64,000 bases of DNA from Chrysomallon squamiferum (taxonomy: Eukaryota > Mollusca > Gastropoda > Neomphalida > Peltospiridae): positions 35,221,522 to 35,285,521 of the forward strand of contig CM022665.1 of NCBI GenBank assembly GCA_012295275.1. Direction: 5' to 3'. The position numbers and the translations under genes are program-made. Shown piece by piece: positions 1-21,900 of this stretch (position 1 is its first letter; each line of letters opens with the position of its first letter). The notes beneath the pieces were generated by a model that was not told the DNA's origin, did not search any database, and worked only from the letters and a program-made list of their open reading frames with translations.

Positions 1-320
1 ATGTTACAATTACATCAGCTAAGAATCTTGTTTATTAATTAACTACTTAGATGTAGAGAATTACTGCCTATACATTAAAGCAAAAAATGTTTAAAACAAA
101 AGAAAACTAAAAGAAAATCAAGTTCTTCATTCTAAAAGAAGTTAGAATGCATCATATACTCAATGAAATAAAATAACATAACTCTCATCATTATTACTGG
201 GCTAAGTTTTTTGTTTTTGTTATTTTGTCCAAATCAATGAACAGAATTATTAAAATATAAAAAAAATATTTAATAAATAACTAATAACATTTTTTAAATG
301 CTAAATTCTTCTCTACAAAC

Positions 321-7282
<6,962 letters not shown>

Positions 7283-9975
7283 GCGTGTGAAGTTAATATT
7301 TTATTAAATAAAATACTAGTAAATAGGCTGAATAAAAATTATTATGCTTCGCTAAGATATTTTATCGAATATCGCCTTTACAAGAACTGCTTTTACTGAG
7401 TTCCGGGCATTACTGATGGTTCTAACAACTGTTACAAAATATAATTAATAAATTATACTATACATAAGGTTAACACCACGTGTACTGACACTCATACTGC
7501 TGTACATTAAAAATTATAAAAATACGTCGTAATATAATAATAATCACATAATAAATTGTCATTATGGCAAACTAAATACAAAATTATTATGTTATTTTTG
7601 TTTTTAACAAAACATAATTATATTTAAATTATATTTACCTAACTAGCAGAGTTAATAATAAGGATTTTTACTAATCTGTACATTTCACATTTCAAAGTAT
7701 TTATTTTTGCCGCCATTAGGATTTGTTTTTAGTAATTTATCACCAATAATAAGAGCATCAATATAAAGTTCTAGCTTTAACAGCAACAACAACAACAACA
7801 CTAATAATGATAATAATAATAATAAATATATAAATAATTTAATAATAAATAAAACAATATCTTGAAAACTGATGAATAAACTTACTTTAATTTTTTTAAA
7901 GGTTTACCTTCAACAAGATCTAATAATAAATTTTATAAACAAGAAGAGTAAATGCATTATCTCTTTTTAAAATGCTTCAGAAAGTTAATTCCCCAGTTAA
8001 TGTTATCTGTATATCCGTTTCATTCTGGCTTTTGTAATTATCTTTGTTTTTCACTACACATCGCAACGTGTAATAAAACATGTACATTTTAATAATAATA
8101 ATAATATAACCCACTGAAGAAAACATATTCATAATTTTAGTTCATCACTGAATTTTTATTCTTTTGGGTTTGATTCACTTTCAGAAACGTATTTATATCC
8201 GTGTTTTCGAAAAGTACAGGTACCAAGCATGTGCCCAGCCTTTTACATCCGGGTTATTATAAACATGGAGGGGTCAAAAGTGCAACGGTTGCGTTATTCT
8301 GATCCTTTTGTATGTTAACTAAGGTTGATTTTTATTTGTTTAACAATATCAGTCTGATTTAGTCATTTTTTTAAATTACGAATCTAATTTATTTCCACAA
8401 TATTCCATGACAGTATTTAATGTTGATAATGACTTAGAAAGAAAAACAAACGAGTAATTTCCGTTAACTGTTGCAAATTCGAGCACTGTCTGTTATTAGA
8501 TTTTTGTCAGTGCTGATTAAAAACATGGATTTGCGACAACAATGACAGGAACTAAACTAGATGATTATGTAAGTAAATTATTATTTTGGTCCAAGATGGA
8601 CGATGGAAAATAGTCTTGGTACGGTTGTTTAATACTGGTTTTAACGGTAATTTAAAATTTTAAAATTAGTCTGATTTCTTAATCTACAGTAGTCATTATA
8701 TTCAATATTGAATACAGATTATTACTTTTTGATATTACTTTTTCAGTTTTTAATTTTTATTTTTTTTTTTTTTTTTTTTTTTTTTCTGTCACAAAATTTC
8801 TTGCATGCTTTATAATAATTATTTAGACACGACTGAGAAATTGCATAACTGATAACATGACGCCGACGGTTGATGACAGGTATGGCCACTTTGGACATTC
8901 CAAATAAGTGCACATTGCGTGTTTCCTCTTTAATGTTCATGAATAAGTTGTTAGATTTTCCATATTTTACATTAATTTTCCAACAGAAGAAAGTGTTCAA
9001 TATTTAAACTATATTATTTAACACAAACCATTTTTTAATCTGTGCTTAAAAATGGTGTTATACATCACACATGATTAACAGCATGGTTTTAAAATAAGAA
9101 TATTTTATATTCCTGCAATAATTGAATGCAGATATTTGGTTGCATGTGATGGTTTCTTATTATAATATTTTGTTTTTGTTTTGTTTTGAATGTTGATTTA
9201 TAAATGAAAACATTGCTGAATGTATATCTATATATATATATCCAATATGTTTATTTATTTATTTATTTATTTATGGTAAATATTTTCAGTAATCTTTCAA
9301 TTCAGTTGGCATCCCCATAATGCCATGTTTTAGAATGTTTATATGGATCCTTGTATATATAAGGATATTTAATAATCTGCATAAATGTTGATATGATGAC
9401 AGTTTTTTCTGTTATATTTCACAACTAATACACTACACAAAATAACTTTAGTTCATTAAGTTATATATATGTATTTCAAGTGCAAAAACTGCATATTTCC
9501 AGCAGTTTTAATAGTGGGAAGTTTTGTTCATAATTCAAAAATGTCAGCTTATCTTATTATCATTATTAGGAATGTATTTTGAATGTTCACAGTGATAAAT
9601 GAAAGATGAAATGGTGAGTCCTCAAAATTATTTAAGTTAGGGGAACTAATTAATACAGAATTATCATGTAAATCATATATTGCTTAATATATAGTGTTAA
9701 GGGAGCTAAACTGCTATTAAGTGATTTCAGTTGCCGTTTAATTAACAGTTCTGTTTTCTAAATAATTCTCTTCTAATGTTCTCAGTACTGTATATATAAT
9801 TGTCATAGATAGTTTATGACAGAACTGTTTTTATACATTATAAGAAGTAAATGATAATTTTGTTCTTTTTTTTTCTTCTAAATTAAAATAAGGTTATAAA
9901 TAATATATTTATTTGACATATTGTATGAAATTAAAAATGAAATAATCTAATCATTATTTTGTTTCCATATTTCAG
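7283..9975. other. Divergent intergenic region between DHX33 and AMBRA1
   Basis: No coding exon found. Locally raised CpG near 7230-7390 and 8180-8580 marks likely promoter areas for the two divergent genes. The rest is AT-rich with a T-run at 8760-8785 and an ATTT microsatellite near 9250-9275. A second short ATG-led stretch at 8265-8309, followed by GTATGT, joins AMBRA1 only through a stop. Confidence 0.6.
8480..8568 (+). other. Possible 5' untranslated exon of AMBRA1
   Basis: A perfect GTAAGT donor at 8569 follows GATGATTAT, about 1.4 kb before the acceptor of the first coding exon. The surrounding 8180-8580 is richer in CpG than its neighbourhood, as expected near a promoter. Splicing from here puts a stop just before the AMBRA1 ATG, so the exon would be untranslated. 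The 5' limit is a guess. Confidence 0.3.
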
Positions 9976-9982
9976 TAAAAAG

Positions 9983-12900
9983 ATGAACGTTACAAGTTAT
10001 TTGCAACATCGAGAAACTGGTGTCTTAACTCGCAATGAATTCCTGGCCAAGGATGCTCTTGTTGCATTGTTGGAAGAGCAGGCTGCAACACCTGTCAAAA
10101 ATCAGGTAAATATTTTTCATTCCAACAATTGACTGATAATTACAAGAAATTTACATCTCGTGAGTTATGTATACAATGTCATGTAGCATGACCATGTATG
10201 TATGTGTGTGTTTAAACATAAGCATGTTGTATACATAATATAGGATGGAAATTTTATAAAGTCAAAACATCATTAATTACATGACTGATGAATACGCTTT
10301 AGCTAGTTGCATTGTTGCAGGCATCTGCTAAGTCAGCTACATTACATTTCATTTATTACAGAAGCAATTTGTTATGGTTCCATATTCAATTTTGCAGTTG
10401 ATTACTATTTAGGAAAATGTGTGTGTGTGCATGTATTATTGTTTCTTTTAATACATGTTCTGGGAATTATTTATTTAAGGCCTGTGAACTGCAGGGACAA
10501 CCAAGAGCAACATTTCTGATGGATTTCAGTCCAGATGGGTGAGATATTTTATTCCATATTATGAAGTCAATAAACATCCATTTCCTTTAACAGTATATAC
10601 ATATTCTTACACATGAGCATGCATGTTTATAGTTTTAGTTACAAAATGTATAATATGTAATCAGTTCTTTTGATAATTATTTAATCATTAATGCAGCTGC
10701 CTATAATTTGTTATTTGTAATTTGCACCGACATTATTTATTCAACTGATATTGTTAATGATCTTAAACTAGATAGTGGCAGACAGTTACGTTTCAGCCAG
10801 TCACTACAAAATGTGCAAAATCAGTGGTTTTTAACGTCTTTTAATTCAGCTTACAAGCAACCTTTAACATTAAGAATAATAAAGATTTTCTCTTGAATTA
10901 TGAGTTGTTAGTTTGATCATGAATTATTCAATCGATCTCTAATCTGCATTTGAAAAATTCTGTGGCATCTTGCTCAGGAAGTGGATGTGCTATGTGGAAA
11001 GCTGATGAAATGAGCTTTTTAATGATATGTGGCAAGATGGGAATCAAAGAAAAAGAAACATGTTTTTCGTAAATTGTGATACATTGCAATGAGTCTATGC
11101 CCAATGTCTCTAGTATCGTTCAAAAGGTTGTTCAATTTCCTTTTGAATGTTTTTTATACTAAGCATAATGATCACTGGTGCAGCAACCTTTTCCAGTATA
11201 ACAACTGCTACCACTGACTGACTGACGGTTTTTATGTTCAAAATGGCACTGAGTGCACAGTATAATATATCAGTGAATTCAGTCTCAGTTCTTCAACAGA
11301 TTTACCACCATTGTGGTAAGTCAGTTATTATTTAATTAATATTTCTTATAAACTTATTCAAGAATTCATTTAATTTTTATCTAATCAATTTGTGTATATT
11401 CTGCTCTGAAAAAGATTTGCATCATCAAAGCATAAAATAACTTTGCAAATCTCTAGCAGTCTGATCCCCTTTTAACGAAATGTATCGTTCATCAAGTTAA
11501 TGCTTGTTATCAATGGCTAAAAATGGCTCGTATCATGTTTGGTAATGCTGTCACAGTGTTGTCAGAGTTCAAAATTTCGTATCTCAAAAAGTAAGCAAGA
11601 TACCAGAATAATTTATGTTTTTGTTCTGTATTTGTATTCAAAAGTTCTATTTAACTAACAATTTTAAACTTTTGGCTGCCTCTACCTACATATATAAGGA
11701 TATAGATTCATAAGCTTAATATGCATGCAGACTTTTTGGTAATTCACATATTACTTTATACCCTGACATTTAGGGCAATTTGAACAAAAACATTGTAAAA
11801 TATTGTTTTCATTTGCACAGTGATTTTTATTATGTAAATTTCTATCTTGTAAATATGATTGACATTTTATACCTTATTTATTACTATCCATGTCTTTAAA
11901 ATTTATAAAATAAATTGCAGTAGACTTCTTTTTTAAAACTAACATTTGAAATTAACAATATCAGTAATAGTAGAACTAAATATAATTTTCCTGTATCTTT
12001 ATTTTATCATTTCATTTCCAGTTGATGCTTTTCAGTTATTCTGTTTACATCCTTTAATGAAAGAAATCTCCAAGTGTCTTCTAAAAATCCACTTGTACAC
12101 TATTAAATGCAGCTTATGTTATTTGATTAGACAAATAACATCCTAACTTTAGATTTGTGTTACATTTTCCTGTAATTAATGAAAATTGATTTATAAATGT
12201 ATATATGTAATATTTCATTGACCTCCAAAGGTTTGCTACATAAATACATTTTTTTAAAGTCAGTCATCTATAAAAAATTTTCCTTAACTAATATTTGTTA
12301 TGGAAAATAAATGCAGTAATAATTGGAACCAAAATATGTATAAATTCAAGAATATATAATTGATACACAAAGATAAATTGCTTTCATAAAGCTTGCATAA
12401 ATCATTGTAAAAGCACTATATATTTTTTAATGTAGTACCAGGTGCATATGTTATATTATTTCAAATTTACATTCAAAACTAGAAAGGTTGGCATGTTTCC
12501 AAGCAACAATTTTAGTTACAACTATAAGGCCGTGGAAAATCAGGTTTATATGTCATCACATTGCCAAACGGAAAATAATTTAAACTGAAACGTAATAAGT
12601 GTCAATGCACACCAAAAACACTGATAAATCATACAGCATGTTTTGTTACTGTGAAGCAAAACATTCACTTAAATGCAAAAACATATTGATTTTTAGATTT
12701 TCTATTTTTATTCCCAACCTTAAAATCTACATTATTTTTAAACATGATGTACTAATATGCAGCAAATATTACTTTATTTAAGCATATTGTGGTGGAAAGT
12801 CATCTTTTTGAAGTTAACATAATTTTCTCAAATGTGTCGAATATCCATAATTTCCCTGTGCACCATCACATGCAAGTGTATTTTACTGATACACAAAAAC

Positions 12901-15900
12901 TTTATAAATAAACAATTTTTCTAAAATACTTCTTTCATGAGCTAATCTAATTTTGTTATCCGTCCAGGTTGTTATAAATTAAAATAAACATTTAATATGT
13001 TTAGTGAATAATTTTTTTTTTTTCCAAAAATAATACTTCCAGTTAAACAAATAATTATAATTATTTAAAAGATAAGGATATTTTCAAACACCAAACATTT
13101 TATTAGGTAACTGAAAATATATTCAGTTTAATTTTTCAAATGTAACAACATAACTACAAATTGACCTTACAGTTAGTGTTAAATTAAAGATAGTACCAGA
13201 GTGCACTGACAGTTCAGAAGAAACTAAATCTGTCAAGTAAAAGTAATAAAATCAGTTTATGTGTTTGCTATTAATATATTCATCCATTTTGAAAGAAAAA
13301 AAAAAAAAAAGTAATACAAATAATGTATTTATGTGTACTCTGGTTATATAGACACACACATACATATATTTATATTTTTCCTTTCTGATTTCTTAAAAGT
13401 ATATACTTCAAGATATTGTAATAAACATGTTCAATATAGAAACTAATTTTAATTTTAAAAAATTATATTTTTTAGAAATTAACAATTATTAAGAAATATT
13501 AATTCATTATATATTTCTATTATTAATAAATCAACTTTATGGAAACCTGTGTCCCATGCCACCAACACCCCCCCAAAAAACAACAACAACAAGACCCTCA
13601 AAATAATTATGTTTCTAGGGGGAAAATAACAACCCTAAATGCTCCCCTCCTAGTAAAACAAAACATCAGAAATAAATACCATTTTTTTTTTTTTTTTAAA
13701 TTATTATTATTATTATTATTGTTGTCTTCATATATAAACATTTGTATATTAATTGCTGCTTGGTACATACTACATTTTAATAAATTGTGTGAAATTTAAA
13801 ATGATTACAGTGTTAATAATAATAATAATAATAATAACCAAAACTTGTTATTTATTTGTTTAAATTTGAAATTATATATATAACTTTTCTGACCTGTGTT
13901 AATTTTATTCATTAAAATTTCAGTGTTTATAACATTCTGATAATATTATTCATCAGTAGATTTACATTAATTTTTTGCTTGATGATTATTTCCTTTATGC
14001 ATGTATAAAGCAGATGTTAACCACTCAAGTAAAAATATCAGTCTGTTCAGATCAGGTACTTGATCAGTTTGTCAGCTATTATTTATTTCCAAATTATTGA
14101 TGATTATTCTTAATTTTCTTCAAATATTTCCCACACTTTTGCCTAAACACTATAAAATAGCTTTCCAGGATAATTGTTATTTTGCATTAAACCTAAAAGA
14201 GCTTTATGTGTGTCATTTGTTGTTATCAGACAGAGAATATCAGATTTAACAACATCTGTTCTTTTAGCAACATTGTCAGCCAACTAGAAGAAACTGATGT
14301 AAAAAAAAAGAATAATAAAGAATTTTTTTTCTTTTTTTGGGGGGGGGGGGAATGGAGTGGATGACCATACATTTTTTCCTTCTTTGGATTACAAGTTCAG
14401 ATGTTTTAACTTACAATCCATATCGGGACATATGACTTATGCATGACCTCTTTGGTGTTCTCAACACTGGACTGGTGGATATGGAGGGCAGAGCTTACTT
14501 TCCTTGTTAGTGGGTGGCTCTGTTGGTTTACCAGAATCTGACAGGTAGCATTTCTGACTGTGCTTTAAAATGGTATCACCTTGGGCTTGTGTGGTTCTTG
14601 ATGAGCACCATGACTAGTGTTTGATCTGACCTCATCACCTCTCATATGAATGGTACATGAATTACTGCTTGGTCAGACAATGCATTGTGCCCTTTTCCTC
14701 TTTATTTTCAGCTGTTTGGTCTTCTGCCAATTTCAACTGAATGTGAAATATAGATGACAGATGTTAAGTTGACATGGAAATGTCAAATACTTTAATATTA
14801 AATTCTGTAATAAATTTATATAATTATGTATTAATATGAAGTAATAGATATGATTTTTTTTTTTCTTTTCTTTAACATTTTACTTTAAGTATTTAAATTA
14901 ATCAATTAAGAAATTATATATAACTAAGACTTTTACATATTTCTTTCGATAAAGTGCAGCAGTGTAAAGGTTTTATTTTCTTTACAGACTACAGACACCA
15001 AGTATTTTATTAAATAAATTAATAGATTTTATTGCTAATTTTGTCATACATCTTGATGGTCAATTGATTTGAAGAACAAATGTTTTTAAGTTCTTTGGTG
15101 ATGGACTTTTCTTTTTTTTTTAAATTTAATAATAGTCATGTGTTAGCTATAATATATGTAGATTATGAACATTTAAATTTTCTAGTGTATTAGATGTATT
15201 TTGACATTTTACTTTAGTATCAGATGCTGTGTTTTATACATGTTATCATTGACAGAATAATTATGTTAATAATGTTTCTTTATTTTCTGTGATACTTCTG
15301 TTAACTGAAAACAAAAACAGTAAATTTTCAAGTAATAGCTTTTTAACTAAGATCATGGTTGACTGATTTTTATTAAGTAAATCTTGTCTAGACAAATAAA
15401 TAAAACATCTGTGTGACCTGTAGTTATTTGGTTCTAAATAAAATTACTGAATTAATAAATTATAAGATGGCAGATTGGAAAACTGTTTCACTATATTAGG
15501 CTGTTCAGAGAAGTTTGTTCCTGTTGATAAAACTGCTTTGTGAAGTCTGTTTCTGTTAGGCTCTTCAATGAAATCTATTTCACTAGATTAAAGCAGTTAG
15601 TAAATTTTGTTTTGCTAGATTAGGCTTGTTAATATAGTTTGATTGGTGATGTATGCATTTCACCGATTAGTGAAATAAAAGAGTATAACTATAAACCTTA
15701 GTGGGCAGTGGATCTTCTCATAAAAATTTATCAGATTATTTGGTTTTCTAAACTTTTACTTTCTGGTTTTACATTTAGGTTTACTTTTACTATTTATAAA
15801 ATTAGGAAATAAAATCCTATTGAAATTGTTAGCTGAAGATTTATTTTCTATGCATCTGATGATTTGTTCAGTATTTGGATGTTACTAGACTAGATATATT

Positions 15901-18900
15901 AGTTCTTTCAGAAATAAAGTTATAATATTATTTCGTCACATCCTTGAACATACCTGTATTATAAAATTTACATATTACTGTACAAACCTCAATGCTCAGT
16001 TCAGACAAATATAAGGCTATTCACTCACTGTAATATCATAAACAGAACAGGAATTCATTCTCTGCCATATTTTTCATAAGAGAAAGTTTAAACATTTTTG
16101 TCATCAAATGACAATATTGATCATTTGTAAGGTTTAGTACTGTGCTTCCTAAATTAAGTTTTAAAGAAACTTTGCAATAAAGATTTCAGGGTGAATGACA
16201 TTGAAAGAGTTGAAGAAGCACAGGTTTAAGTCTATGAATATGTTAGTACTTTACCTCTGACCTAACCAGATTCTTTTTCATCATGGTTTTAGTTAACTGA
16301 ATGCTGACATCTAACACTGCGGCTCAAAATGTCATATATATATATGTATATTATGGTTTTTCTCAATCTTTTATGTGAGATAGGTTGATTATATTATTTT
16401 CATTTCTTGCAGTACTTTGATTGCTTCTACCCATGGTGATCATACAGTACGTGTATGTAATGTTGCAACAGGAAAGTGTATTCATGTTCTGACAGGTCAT
16501 CCCCGCACACCTTGGTGTGTAGGCTTCCATCCTTCTTACAACGATATCCTTGCATCTGGATGCCTTGGTGGAGAAGTTCGTATCTGGGATTTATTGGTAT
16601 GTCTGAAAAATATTTTTAAAAATAGAACAAATTGTTTTAAATACATGTTCATATTTTTTGTTAAATATTTTTATCACCAGGAACCAGATATGTGTAATAT
16701 GCAATTTTAAATATAATAAAAACAAGTTACGTAAATTTTCTTTTTACATTAAAATCCAGTGTTTTGTTTATCTGTTTTTATTTATTTTTTTATTTTTTTT
16801 TTCAGACTCTTTAATTATATATGTTTCAAAAATTAAGTATCTCATTCAGTTGAATATATTATCTTCAGTAATCTAAAAGTAATAACTCATTATTATATTC
16901 CAAAATGATAGCATATTGGTATAGTTTCAGATCTGATTTTTTTGTTTCTAGGGTGGAGGAAGTGAAGTATGGCGTTCTCCAAACAGTGGTGTTATTGCTT
17001 CCCTTTCATTTCATCCTATGGATCATGTTCTTGTTTTTGCCACAGGAAACACTCTTTATTTTTGGGACTGGAGTCGACCAGAACCATTTGCCTTTAGCAA
17101 AACTAATTATGATTTTGAAAGAATAAGGTACGTATAAATTCCACTTAAAATATATGTATGAGTAAAGATTTTGATGAAATATTTTTAGAATACTGCCTTA
17201 ATGTCCATATCACAAAACACATCTGATGGACTAATTCATTCCTAATATTATTAGTAATCTTATTATTTTTAAATGACCAGCATTTTTTTTTTTTTTTTTT
17301 TTTTTTTTTTCAGGTGGGTGCGCTTTGATCCATTAGGCCATTTCCTTTACACGGGAGTAGCAAATAATACAACAGTACATAGGCAGGGATCTCCTAATAT
17401 TGTTCATATTAAGTAAGTGGCATTTTGTCTGTGCTTGAAAAAGATTTAATCTTTTTCAAGTACAGACAATAATATATATATATATGTATATATATAGATA
17501 TTTTTTTTAATGTCTTCTTTTATCTATCCATTAACTATTAAAGTATCAGTTAAAAAGTGCCTATTAAAAATATCAATTACAAGGTTGACGAGTGTTTTCA
17601 TTCATCAGTAAAGGTGTGACCTATCTTTAAATTTTAAGTCTGAAATTGACATAAAATCAGGGCAGAGTTATTTTTCATCAGTAGCATTTATTTTTATAAC
17701 TGCACATTGAAAAAAGCTTATTTAAAAAAAATATTTATTCTTTACAGTGAACCAGGTGTTGGCAGCAGAGGTCATCATCCAAATCGTATGCAGCAGTTTG
17801 CAAATAGGAGACGCTATCAGCAAGTTATTCAACGTTTCCATGACTACCAGGAAGAAAGAAATAGAAATTCATCAGGAACCAGACCAGATGGTATAAATTG
17901 TTAGGCTATATGACAGTTTGGATAAATATTTAAAATGAATCAGAGAATAACATATCCTGTATTTTTACTTCATTTTCATTAAACATAAAGTTTATTACTA
18001 GTATTTAATGCTATTTGGTTTCATTGTTGATATATCAAAGTTTGTCCCTTTACATTTTCTTGAGATTAAGGTTTGTTAGAAAGCTGTTTAGCCAAATCAC
18101 ATAAATAAACACAACTATTTTACAAGTTAATCAGTAATTATTTTTAACAATAATTAATTATTCAGACTTTTTCGGTTCTTCGTTATTAATTCAAAACACA
18201 GTTAACATAAAGACAACATTTACTTGGCCACTGATGAAAAGAAAAAACATTAATTTTTGTTTAAACCAAACCACATAATGTTTTTTTATAATCAAGAGTT
18301 ATTTTATTTTATTTTATTTTATTATTTTTTTTTTTCAGTTGTTGATGCAAATGATAGTCATATGGAAGAATCACCTCAGTCACCAGTGCATGAAGAAGGT
18401 CTTGACTATGCACGGCAGTATGCACACCATGTTACCGACACTGCCGGACGATCAATTCAACAAGCCAGGCTGTTTGCTGCATCTGTCACTTCATCTGTTT
18501 TACCTCTACCCTTGCAGGTTCAAGGCCCTCTCACATTCAACTGTCCCCAGCCAGCTAGATGGAATTCACTTCCTCGGGGAACATGGAGCCCTCCTCCACA
18601 GGAGGCTTCAATGGATGAAAATGTTGCTGGAGAAAGTCTTGCAGTCCCTGAACCTAATTTGAATTTGTCTACTAGTACCATAACTGAGGCAAACTCACTA
18701 GAATCTGGAGGAAGACGAATGACATTGAATGCCAATCCAAATGTGAACCTACGACCACAGAGACCTTCCTGTACCAGCACTTCAGAGTTCTTTACTAATA
18801 TACGTTCAAGGATCACTGAATCCAGAGATGTTAGAAATCGTCCCACTACTACCAGTAATGGTATTCAGTGGATCAATTCCAGTCAAAGGAGTAATATTTT

Positions 18901-21900
18901 AGATAGGTCCCAAGTGAGTAACAGCATCTTTGGAGTTCCAAACAGTGGTAATTCAATGAATTCACCTATTGCTAATGTTAATAATTATACAACACTTCCT
19001 CAAGATAATCTTACTTCAGCTGTATCTACAAATAGTGGGGCTGTTTTACCAGACACATTGGGAACAGGTGATGCAGGTCATAATCAAAATGCAAGTGTCC
19101 CTGGACAGCTACATACTCTGTCACATTCACTCTGCCCAAACAGTACCAGATGCTTTTTGGATTCACAGAGGTGTCGACTGACTATTGGATCCATACCAGC
19201 AATTAGACCAAGGCCACAAGAAAGTGCTTTCAGGGAAGTGATGCAATCAAATGTGAACAGACATTCATGTTTAACTCATTCCACAGAATCACCCTCCACT
19301 CATACATCATGTGAAATCTGCAGAACATTTAATTTACGATTACTGGACAGCCGGTCTCTTACTTCCATGGCACCATCAAACAGTGGCAATCGTGTAAACT
19401 GGTCTTCTGGTACTGTATCTTCCAGCAGGCCTCACATTCTGGGAAGGCCATACCTGTTTGCAAGACATCGTCGCCACTTTGCTTTGAATCAGATTCGTAA
19501 CAATCCTTATCCTCGAGTCAGGACCTCAGATGGAACAAGTCAGACATCTGGTGCTATGGTGCTTCCTGAGTGTGCTGACCAAGGTACAGATGTAGCAGGA
19601 CTTGCTGAGCCTGTTGTGGAATCAGAGCAACCAGAAATAGATGGTGTGCAAATACAGGATGTGAATGTGTCTGACGATCCTGTTGAAGTGACAAGAGATT
19701 CTGATATAAACCCATCATATGATAATATTCCAGGTGATAATATCCCCACAGAAGAATCTCTAGTGAGTGTCAATAGTGCAGACAGTGTTCAGTCCCTGCA
19801 GTCAAGAAGTGAGAGTCTTAGTAACCTGACCATGAGACTGGAACGACAGGTCAGTGAACTGGATAGAAGAATATCAGCTCTGAGAGAAAATTTCACAGAA
19901 CGCCTTCGAGCTCTGCATCAGGACCGAGAACGTATTTTAAATCAGATCTCACAGCCACCAGATGAAGTTGTCACATCGGGTCAGCCATCACAGCATGTGC
20001 CACTGATAACCATCACAAGACCACAGGACCACAGCAATTTTTCACATACTCCATCTGCTTACGACAACACTACAAGTATGATATTTTATTTTAATATATT
20101 AATTGATATATTCATCTAATTATAAATTTCAGTTTTTTGAAAGACTCTTTTATTATTCTTTCAAACTATAGAATTGTAATTATTATGGTTAAACTGTCAC
20201 TTACAGGTTAAAAAAAAAAATTAAAAATTAAATTTATTTAGTCTGAATAATGGTTGGTAGCTAAATTTTTGGTAATTTTGGTGGAATTTTATTTTAGATT
20301 CTAGTAGCCATAGTGTACACAATCCTCATCTGCTAGAAATGTTTCTTCGAGGAGATGGGCATCCTCCGTTGTCTTCCAGCATTTCCAGGTATCCATAATT
20401 TTATATTTTAAAACAGATGACTTTATTTCATCTTAGCAGAAAGTTTATCTGAATGAAAAAGCTGTAGTATATGCACATTTTTAAAATTTGAACGAATGAG
20501 AAAGAAAACAACAACAACAATCAATTAAAACAGAAAATAAATATATACTTTGATCTCCTGCAAATAAAAAAAAGACTCTTTGACAGAGAATTGTAAAATA
20601 AAAATTAAACAAAATGTTTTAAAATAGTCCATGCATGCTCACACACACATGCACACACACATGCTAACTCACACATGCACCCACAATCAACATTTGTTAA
20701 TAAGTGTATATTATTTTAGACTTCGATCTCAGCCTTCCCGTGGAGAATCTCATGAAGAAAGAAGCTGGCATGCCCTGCAGCAGCGCCATCTACATCCCCA
20801 TTATTCTGTCAGCATCCTTGATGAAACAATTAATCGTCCAAATGATGCTCTTCAGGCTGCCATCAACAGAGCAATTGCTGGTAATACAGTTGATATAGAA
20901 AATTAATCTGTTTCTCCATTTATTATTGAATAAATTCTGAACTTCATCACTGGATTTGTATTTAATTCAGTACTCTATAATGTATTTTTATTTATTTATT
21001 TATTTATTTTTTATTAGTTTTCATTATTATTATGGTTAATCATTTATTCCTAATAGAATATCATGGATAGAGAAACTTCTGAAACTATCATTACATCTGG
21101 AATTTTGTTTTTCCCTCCACATTTTACAAGATTATTCTTTCTTTGAAGCTCAACAGCTTTGTTTCATTATCATTTTTGGCTTGCTCTTGATAAACCAATA
21201 TGTGTGGCTTCATTTATTAGTGTCATAAAAACACAGACAAACTCATCAGCTACTAGTTTTCTGTTACTTTACAGTGATTAATCTTTGAAAAAACAGAAAA
21301 AAAAAAAACCCCAGTAAATAAATAATAAAATAATGTGATATAAGTGATGATGAATAATTATTATACTGTCTATAATTAAAGTGTATTTGAATTTTTAACA
21401 GGTGCATTTATGGGTACAGGAGAGCCTGCTGTTGCTAGCAACATCATTCCTCAGACCCACAGAATACAGCGATGGGATTTCACCCGCTGTAAGATTCCAG
21501 ACATGACCCAATGTGAGTGCTTTCAGAATTAAAACTGACAAAACTGTACATAATTTTATGGAGACAAAAAGTAAAAACGCAATAATTCAGAAGTGAGAGA
21601 ATGAATGAATATGAGATTGTACTACTGTAATTTATGTTTGAGTTATTGAAAGTGGTTATATTTGTTTTGTCTTTCTACTCTAATAACTTAATTATATAAG
21701 TAGAAATACAGTCATTCTAAAACACTTTCTTCAGAAAATAATGTAATTAGTTCTTGATTATCATCCATAGTTGTCACATTATTACAAATCAGATAGTTTG
21801 GAGATTCATAAATCTGTGCACATTAAGCATTCATTCAATTTTTTAAGAGAATATAACTTCAAATGATGTTAATAATTACATTTATAAAACATAATTTAGG

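Noticed and set aside
8265-8309. ATG-led stretch followed by GTATGT as an AMBRA1 coding first exon
   Set aside because: Joining it to the exon at 9976 gives an immediate stop, so it cannot supply the N-terminus.
14380-14720. Less AT-rich block in AMBRA1 intron 2
   Set aside because: Checked as a gene or TE fragment, but no ORF, splice pair, TIR or repeat partner was seen.
17425-17469. Hairpin as a microRNA precursor
   Set aside because: A one-base loop and only 22-bp arms do not fit a Drosha/Dicer precursor.
18520-18846. 108-codon minus ORF over the long AMBRA1 exon
   Set aside because: Antisense shadow of the AMBRA1 coding exon.
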